Position numbers and translations under genes: made by a program
The notes under the pieces: generated by a model
Seen by the model: the letters and a program-made list of their open reading frames with translations, nothing else
Told to the model about the DNA's origin: nothing
The model's database searches: none
NCBI RefSeq assembly: GCF_016920785.2
Contig: NW_024609884.1
Coordinates: 86,172,069 to 86,236,068, forward strand
Source: Ixodes scapularis
Lineage: Eukaryota > Arthropoda > Arachnida > Ixodida > Ixodidae
Direction of reading: 5' to 3'
Length of the DNA stretch: 64,000 nucleotides
Shown: positions 32,701 through 41,700 of the stretch, in pieces
Numbering within the stretch: position 1 is the first letter of the stretch
How the letters are laid out: every line of letters begins with the position of its first letter

Positions 32701-35700
32701 TAATTTAGCTAGTTTGTACATCATCGATGTCTCAATTTTATTTGGTGCCTTGTTGTAGTGCAGTTGATTTTTAAACTGACGATTTCGACACCTCGGTTCA
32801 TGGTGTGCCTGTTCAAAAAATATCCTCTTGCGCTCCCCCCCCCCCTCCCCCCCCTCCCCCCCCCCCCCCCCCCCTATTCCGCGTGTCCCGCATTCCGCTA
32901 GCAGTAAGGTGGTCACCCTAAGCCTAATGCGGTGCTGTCCCGATTTTGCATGGAAGCATAAAGTAACATGGTGTTAGTGGATGCCTCAATAACATAAAAG
33001 ATTTAAAAAAAAAACGCGCCTGCAAGGTTAAGTTTTTTTGTTTTGTTTTTCGTGTGTTAATTGTTAAAGTGTAGAAAATGTTCTCAGGACTGATACGGGA
33101 ATTCGACTGCTCATTTAGCCTCGCCAATGGTATCTGTCTACCGAGCAACACTAAACAAATGTGTGGTGAAATAACAACGTAATGTATGAAGCAAATGCAT
33201 GAAAAATGCAAAAATGTTCCAAAAGCCGGGTGATTTCATGATTGAAAAGGTTTACTCCGACTTAACAAATTAATAGTTAGGCCGGCCGAAAGGCAACGGA
33301 TTCGTCGGGTAAAAAACCGACGCTCGGTTATCCCCGTTAAACGTATACCTGGCTAACAGCAATAATGAAGAAAGCGCAAAGCCAGTATAATGCAGTACCA
33401 ATATATTATCTTCATTAAGCAAATGCATGCGAATTCGTGAGGTTAGCCAAACGGTCGCGGCAGCGGACTGTCCAATAGGCATATATAAGTACTCCCTTCC
33501 GTCCGAATACGTCAGTGTATCCGTATTGCGTGCAGACCGGGACACAGCACTGTGTTTGCATCTTCACTGGTACTCTGGAACGCGTACAGTGTCCTTTAAA
33601 CGTATGAAGCACCTAAAGCTCGGTTGGCGCACAGAGAGGTTGCGACCTGCTTTCCTTCACCATGTCACGCAGCTGCTGACCGCCTCGCTGTTGCCATGGT
33701 TACTATGCCGAGACACTGTTGCCGGGTTTTCTGCAACGGTCAGATTGCGGGCACCTCGGCGGGATTCGAACCGAGCTCCTGAAGAAGCGTAGGCCGGCGC
33801 TTTGCCTCGGAGCCACCGAAGCGGCTATGTTACCTTGGTAGGAGCGTTGGGCTATTACTTCCTAAATACCTCAACAAATACACAGCGCAATTGTCTTACG
33901 CAGGGTATAACAAGTAACCCATTCATAAACAAGGTTCCGAGTTATTGGTGCTTTTTTTTTTTTTTTTTTTCGAAATCCGCAGTATGCTTTCTTTTTTAGA
34001 GGGGTATTTTTTCTCACACATTCGGTGTTTGTGTGTGAATTCGCCAAAATTTGCCCAAAAAACACTGAACTTGTAAAAAAAATAAACGCAGCAAAAACAA
34101 ACAAATTCGAAAAAAAGAATTGCCCAAACACGGAATCCTATTTATAAACCACCGAGGCGAGGTAAGGTCAGGACAAATAGCGCGATACCCGACCCGGGGC
34201 GTCAATATTTCTCAATCTTGTACGAGATCTAATCAGGCCTTTGTACTCACCTCTATTTTGAAATTGAAATGCACCTTGATAGCTAAACTCGCAAGCCCCC
34301 GGAAATAAGAGAATATTAGGAAATAATACAACCAAATATTGTATTTGCATTTTTTTAAGGGGGGGCAGGGGGGCGGTGAGGCGTGCGCGCGTATGTGTAG
34401 AGACCAGCCAACATCTTACGTGGTGCAGACACCTTGACCAGTTCCAGGTTGTCGGAACTTGAGCAGTCAAACTTCCGCATGCTCGGGCGAAGCACCAGCT
34501 TGTCGCCTTGCAGACACGGGTTCAAGCAGAGCATGCCCTTGTATCCCGCGTAGCGGATCTGAATGGCGCAGGGCACGTAGGAAAGGCCCACTTTCTTGCA
34601 GACCTGTTCGAAACGGTATGCATTTAATAGTTTTTTTTTCTATTAAGTGATATATTTTAAGGAACGAGTCTCGATAACTTGCAATGGTGGCCACATTGAC
34701 GCAACCGCCACTCGAGCGGCACCGATCCGCTCTCAGGCTCTTGTTAGCGTATCAAGTTGCCCAGTAGCAGACATAATTTAAATACCACCAGAGGGGCAAA
34801 TCAGCTTCACTTTTTTGACGCGATAAGTAATGCTCGTGTTGAAAAGACTACCTCGCAGAGCGTGCACAAACTGCAGGTTCATATTTACAAAAAAAAAAAA
34901 AAAAAAAAAAAACTCTACGCCAAAAAAAAATTAATTTTTTTTTCTTTGAGTTAAAATCAGTAAAATAGTATTAGAGTTGCATGAGAGAAGTTTCAACATC
35001 AACGCCAGTATTCTATAGCGAAATTCAGCCATTTACTTTCGACGTAGATCATGTTTGTTTACACGGTTTTTAGCCTCTCACCCAATTCATTCATTTGGAG
35101 AATTTTCCTTGGCTTATACAGAACCAGTATCTTCGTTTTTACTTTTCTCGGCCGCATCGAACAATACGCATTCCGGATGATAGGTTACGGCGCTGGACAC
35201 TGATAAAACCGGAACGAAGGTGACTCAACGACTCATTCTTTTTTTTTTTTTTTCTAGCGAAAAAACGCCATTTTTTTTTTATTTATTCTCTGCAGCGCCG
35301 GAGCATTACAGCAGAGGAGTGGGTTACATGATTCACATAATATCATTATAAATTGGAAAGTCACATAACAGCACACATCAGCAATTTCCAACAACATCAA
35401 TAAACATGATTCACACCAGCACACAATAGCAATATTACGAAAAAACCAATGATGTACTTAACACAGAAACTTACATTGCATTAATAAGGCTAATAAAAGA
35501 GTCACTGTTAGCTGATACAATATCAGACGGCAGTTCATTCCATTCCGATATAGTTCTCGGAAAAGAAGAAAACGTCATATAGTTAGTTCGACATTTTATT
35601 TCGCGTATTTTTTTTACGTGGTCCCTCCTACTCGATATATAGTGGGGCATTTCTAGATAATTAAACTTGTCTATTCCAGTTAAATCATTGTTGCAAAGAA

Positions 35701-38700
35701 GAGACATCATTAACGTTCCTTATTGTTCTGTAAATTACACAATCGTCCGCGAATAATCTGATATTAGAAGAGATGGAAGACGCTATATGATTAATATAGA
35801 TTAAAAATAAAAGTGGTCCCAGCACTGACCCTTGAGGTACCCCCGAAGTTACATCTACGTATTCTGATCTTTTACCCCCCCAGGACGACGCACTGTTTCC
35901 TCCCACTTGGAGGAAACAGTGACCTACTGATTTATATTACTTATGGTTAAAAGTAACTACCTGCTTTTCATTGTGGACTCTAGGAAATGAAGGTCGGCAG
36001 ATGAATTATTCGTTCAAACCCAAATTTTTTTATAGTTTTTTTTTTTTCTTAGAGTATTGTATAATGATATATAGTGTTCAGCATTTTTGCTTTCGTGGCC
36101 CGCTGGCTTTAACATATATTTTTTTATGTGTATTAGGGGTGGGCGTGGATTAAAAATTTTAACCCGAATAATCGCCACCCTTTAATCCATTAAGCAATCG
36201 ATTCGGTCCATTCCCACGCATAAAGCCGGAGTTCCACTGCTCATACATCACACGAAATACAGTCAGAAAACACGAGTCGCCGCGATATTCGTGGTTCGAA
36301 TGGAGCGTGTCCAAGTTTCCTCCTTGAACTCATTGCCACGTGGCATTCGAACCACGAATCTCGCGGCGACTCGCGTTCGAAGCGATATGCGGACTTTTGT
36401 ATAATGTATAACCAGTGTGACTCGGCTTTATAGTTACTTTTTTTCTCCTTTTCTGAATATGAGATGAACGGCGCGATGTACAACTTAAGAGTTTAAATCA
36501 ACCTTGACGTGTAGTTAGGAACAGTCGAAAAAAGACACCCACCACACTCACAAAGTATTACTTCAGCCACAGAAGCAAAGAGGTTCCTTGATGTACTCCG
36601 GCAATAGCAGACTCCTTTAACTTAAGAATAGTCGCTTCTGCGCTAAACGGACACTCGCAGGTGTTGAAGTAGCTGGGACACGTATGACCTTCTCAATTTG
36701 TTTGGAGTTACAAATCTTGCCCCTACAGTTCACTTTAGGCCAAACTTTCACCCAAAGTCTGCCTTCCTACAGGTGTACTCCTCCACGTCTGCGTGGTGAA
36801 CGCGTTGAATTGTCGCTTTTTTAAACAAAATTTAAGCGATTAACCGTTAAAAAAATTAAATCGCAATCAAAACAATCATTGTTTAATCGGTAGGTTAATC
36901 GATTAAGTGCCCAGGCCGAATTATTAGTTTTGGCAGAAAATGGAACTTTGAGAAAAAAAAGTTGGCTGCGATTTTTCGGTAGAATTTAATAAAACTCGAA
37001 ACTGTTGATGGCCCCTTGTGTTAAGGACCTGGAAAGGGCTTACCTTCTCCATGAGCGACGCGGAGATCATTCCGATGCCGTCAGAAAAGGAAAACTCTTT
37101 GGCCGACACCGGGTGCCGTCCTCCAACGATGTCAGGAGTCATTTGGACAATATCCCCCTTGAGCGGAACCTTGAGGGTCTCCATGGTTGAAGAGAAGCAC
37201 TGGCCCATCCTGGCCATCTTCTTGGCGATGTTGGGAATTCCACTAAAGTCTCCCATCCAGGTGCGAATGAGGTCAACTGTGTTTCCCAACGAGTCCTGTA
37301 TGAATTAAAAGACACGACTAATGGCAAAAAAATAATCAGCAACAAAACTTGATCGCTGTAAATATGGACTTCTAATGCAGACGGATAGCATTACAAATGT
37401 ACGCTTTCAATGATACGATGCGGATCCACGGCAGTCGTCAGATGGCGAATCAACTTCTGTTTAAGAACGATTAAAGGGTTATGCAAACTGGCGTCGCCGC
37501 CCGTGAAAAGGATCAACGCTTAAAGAAGCTGGACTCCCTTTCCGTTTTTCAGTTTGAACAAGACAGCGAGCCGTGGAAGGCCGTGGTGAGTCGAAGAGGG
37601 GGAAGCGATGTGACAGGCCCACCCCCACCAACAGAAATGTCTGTCCACATGCTCGGTGCTTGTTTCGCTGCAGACGCCCGACTCCACGCAAGACTTGCCG
37701 ACCTCTCCACCCCTCTCGTGAATGTGATTGGTAGCATCCAGGGGTTTGTCATGGAACACGTCACGGGGCGGGACGCCGTAGCTTGTCGGAACGTGTAGTG
37801 GCAAAAAGCGAAGTTTCCCGGTCTTGCCGTGAACTTCCTCCAGCAAAGTCACGGCCACGCGTTGCCAGTTTGCATACCCCTCAACAGATAGACACGACAG
37901 ACGCGTGCCCAGCTGCCTACGGGGAGAAGTTACGATTCTGTTAAAATAAAGCAAAATTACCTCAGCGTAAAGCCAGGCTCCGTGATCGCGAAGTTGACTG
38001 CACGATGTCGCCAGGAACTTGAACCGCCTGTTCCCCACAACGACTCCTTCGCGAAGGAACTTTCCCACGATCGCATCCACCATTTCATCCCTCCTCCGAT
38101 GAAACATCAGCGAGCGTGACAGCTGCTGGAGGTTGTCATCGCGGAAGGTCACACGCATCGCGTACTCGGGGTTGAACCGGCGAAGCACTCTGTTCTCGCG
38201 GAAGAGCAGCGGCGGCAGGAAGAAAACGCGTGAAGGTGTCACAAAGAGCCGTCGTATCAGGTAAGAACCAGCCGGAACTATATCGGAGGAATGGACCTTG
38301 CGGAATTGGTGAAATAGTTCCGGCAAAGCAGCGTGCAAGGTGACCACATTGCTCTTCTCAATGGCGTCTCGAATGATAAAGAGAGCCTGCTCCAACGCCT
38401 CTTCGTTCTCGTGCGCGAATTCCAGGATGCTGTGCACGAATTCCTCCCGCTCGTTATCTGGCCACATGGCCATCTGCGCCGCCGCGTCATTGCCCTGCTG
38501 GAGGACAGCCTTGAGAGCGTAGCAGCAGGAGTAGCCCAGGTGCGGCATGACCTGCGAGTCCAACAGCCGCTGGACGTCTTTCAGACTTGAGCCGACACTG
38601 CGAGTGGTCACCGCCGAGTGCTGGAACCTGGTTCCCCCATTGCAGCGCCGGCTGAGCGGCCCAATGATCTGTCTGACCTTCAGTTTGTTACGGAAGCTGA

Positions 38701-41700
38701 GCTTTACCACAGCGTTGCCTCCCAAATCTTTGGCATGCCAAATCGAGTGGCAGCCACAACCAAACTCCAGGGCCCGGTCGAAGAAATGAAGCTCTGGATG
38801 CGCGGATTTGCTCAGCACTACCGTCCGCTGTTCGTTCCTTTTGTAAAGCAAGGGAATCGTTCGGACATAGAGGAAGATGTCTGTCGTGGACTCACTACCT
38901 TCACAGTCGTCAATGAGGACACGATGAATGCTATCGTAGGCAATCACGAGTCTGTACGTATTTGGCATTCGTCGGCAAATCTCGTGATGCTTGAGGTCTA
39001 AGCTCACTTGCAGGACCTTCTCGTCATGCTTGAAGACACACTTTAGTGCGAATCCCGAGGCTTCTGACCGCGAATGGACCACAAAGTTCTCTGCAAAAAC
39101 CGTGAGGTTTGCAAACGTCCCGAACGACAGTGAGGTAAGTTGGATGCTATTCTCGTACGGCATCCAATCACGCGGCAGTCCATGCTTGTGATCGGGCACC
39201 AACAGCTGCAACTTCCCTCTGTAGGTTGCACTTCTACCTGCCTTGCACCAGTGACGCGCAATTTTGGCGTACAGCACACCCAGTTTTGAAGGGGTTGCCT
39301 CGTTGGCAAGGGAAACAGTGCATACTACCTGGAACACCTTGTCTTCGAAAGCACCGTTGCCAGGTCTTTGAGAAATATCCGAAATGTGCACTCGTGCATG
39401 GAGTGTGCATTCTAGACTTTTGAAAAATCGTTCGTACGCTCCAGTATAAAGAGTGCCGAGTTCGTCGCGCCTTTGAGTCCAATGAACGGCGAATGTGATT
39501 GAGCTCTCGGAGCAGACCGCTGAACCTGGTGAAGCCGTGGGACTACCTAAAAAAAGAATAATGCAAGTTGTGATTTATGCTAAAAGGGTAAAAGCGTTGT
39601 ATGATTGTCAAAACTACGCAAACGGCAAGAGCGTACAGTATACAGGCACTGCTGCATTACACCGCGGCGACATAAGGACGTGTTCAATAGTCTGTCAACG
39701 TTTTGCTCGTTCGCTCTGTTGCCGACGGTCCTGTCTCGTAATAGCGCTTGGGAACTCAAGCAGCATCAACTTTTATTGAAGGATTTGTTTTTCGCTGGAT
39801 GAGTAACTTTTGTCGACAACGCGACAATATTTTAGGTAGTACAGCTTCTTTTTTTAATAATTCACTCAGAAATATGCAAAATCCGTTACAAGTGACGAAA
39901 TTTGTAATTTCTAGCATCTATCAGTAATTTTGTAAGGAAATAATTACATACTTTAGAAGGTAATTGTAAAGCAAATTCCTGACTTGTTTTACGTAAGGGA
40001 ATGATTGTAATCTATTACATTTCCGTTTCCATTCAGAAAGAGAAAAAAAATGGAAATTTCGAATACAAAAAAAACACATTCTTTTCGTCCAAGCTTTTTT
40101 TTTAAGCTCTACCGAAATCGCAGCGTCACCCGCACTTACAAAACGCGGTCTAAAGTCCTTTCCCACTTCTGCTACGCTTTCCGAAACGAAGACGCCCCGC
40201 CCCTACCGCGCAGTCGCGACTCTAGCCTTGCCTACAGAGTCCCGCGTCTCGTAGCGGGTTGGGAAGAACGTGGCGGGACGGCGGAAATGATCTACGAAAA
40301 CTCCCTAAATACTGTCGTGAGCAAAAGTCTGGACAACGCGGGAGCGCCGACCGAATTGCATCGCCGCGCTCCCTAACGGCGCGGCGCCTGGTGCCGAGGC
40401 CCGCGCAATGCGCACGCACGTCCTTTCTTATGTGCTGGGCCTCCTGGCCCACTTGTTCGCTCGCTTGAACGCGATGCGCTCCTGAGCGATTAAATGGGCG
40501 CTAGGTGCCGCACCGGGAACCAAGATTCCGGCTCTGCAAGATTCCAGAGCCGTGAGCAGCGCTCACCGCTCTATACTAGTTTCGGAGCAGAGTACCGCAA
40601 TCTAGAACGCCGTCTCTCGGCGACTAGCGGCGAACGCCCGGGGGTTCCAACTCCGGCCACAAATGCATGGGGAACGGGAGAAAATCGCTGCTTCCTTATT
40701 ATTTTGGGGATATATGGAACGAAAATAGTTTCACATAATAAGGGAATAGTTTACAATAACTTGCGCTAAGTTGTGCGCCATGAAATGACTTATTTTTTTA
40801 AAAATTGCCTGAGCAGCATCATGGAGCAGACGACGCGGCGACGTCACACCGTTCACGTGACCCGCTCCGGCCAATCCATAAAGTCCATCTCCGCTGCGTA
40901 AAAACAATCGTCTGCTTCAAACGCCATTGCTTTGAAAATTTCCTTCGGAAAATTTTCAGACGCATCCAATATTATTAAAACTTTGATAAAGTGTTTATTG
41001 CTTTACCAACTTCACGACAGACTAGCTTCGAAAAGTGTGAACTTTGCGTTTATTTTTTAATCAGCAGTGTTGAGGCGCCGCCTCCTGGAACCCTGACTAC
41101 CACGTGACTCGCGCCGAGCTGCTCTGTCGGCCATGTCGGCGAAACACGCGGATCAAATGATTGAGCTACTCTGCTCCGTAGGAGCTATATAGTGCTCTAC
41201 TCTGGACGAGCTCGGGTGCTGCGCGGCACGCGCCGTTGGCGCATATCTTTCCCGCGACTCGGCGACGCGTTAAAAACTGTCCCTTCCCTCCACTCGTTAT
41301 TTTTAAGCTTCCCATCCTAAATTTGCCCCGGCTACAATGCAAACAGCTGCTGCTCAATTTAGTATGCACGCGGTGTAAAGGGTCAAAAAGTCAAGACGGC
41401 TGCTGTCAGCTGCAGCTCGACAGAAGCCCAGCTCACACAGCGCGTTCTGTCAGCGCCCTAATGGAGGACCGTGCAGCCCGCACGCTGCAGTGGCCACCGG
41501 TCGGGCCGGACCTGAACCCCATCGAGAGCGTGTGGAGGTGGATGAAAGGCCGCCTTACAGCACAAAACTTTGGAAGCGCTACGTCGGAGACGCTCTGGAA
41601 CGTTGTGAAAGAGGAATGGGAGGCGCTTCGTGCACAGCCAGAGTTGGTGGCCTCACTTTATGATTCTATGCCACGCCGTGTAGCAGAAGTGATTCAGGCT

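Larger units (their letters stand above)
30879..34419 (-). other. RdRP intron 4 (3.5 kb)
   Basis: It holds a hAT-like non-autonomous element (32031-32920), a truncated MITE copy near 31166-31330, GTTACG/CGTAAC-rich hAT-like end sequence at about 31333-31510, and a tRNA-derived SINE head near 33737-33830. No host exon is visible. Confidence 0.55.
34604..37043 (-). other. RdRP intron 3 (2.4 kb)
   Basis: It contains a truncated LINE fragment (35290-35930), a MITE (36225-36426) and long A/T homopolymers. The remainder shows no recognisable gene. Intron 2 (37296-37960, 665 bp) lies just upstream in the gene and shows nothing beyond read-through of the exon 2 frame. Confidence 0.6.

Noticed and set aside
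32455..32916. 153-codon minus-strand frame
   Set aside because: It lies wholly inside the GTCCCGC-type hAT-like element and includes its poly-C run and tandem duplicate.
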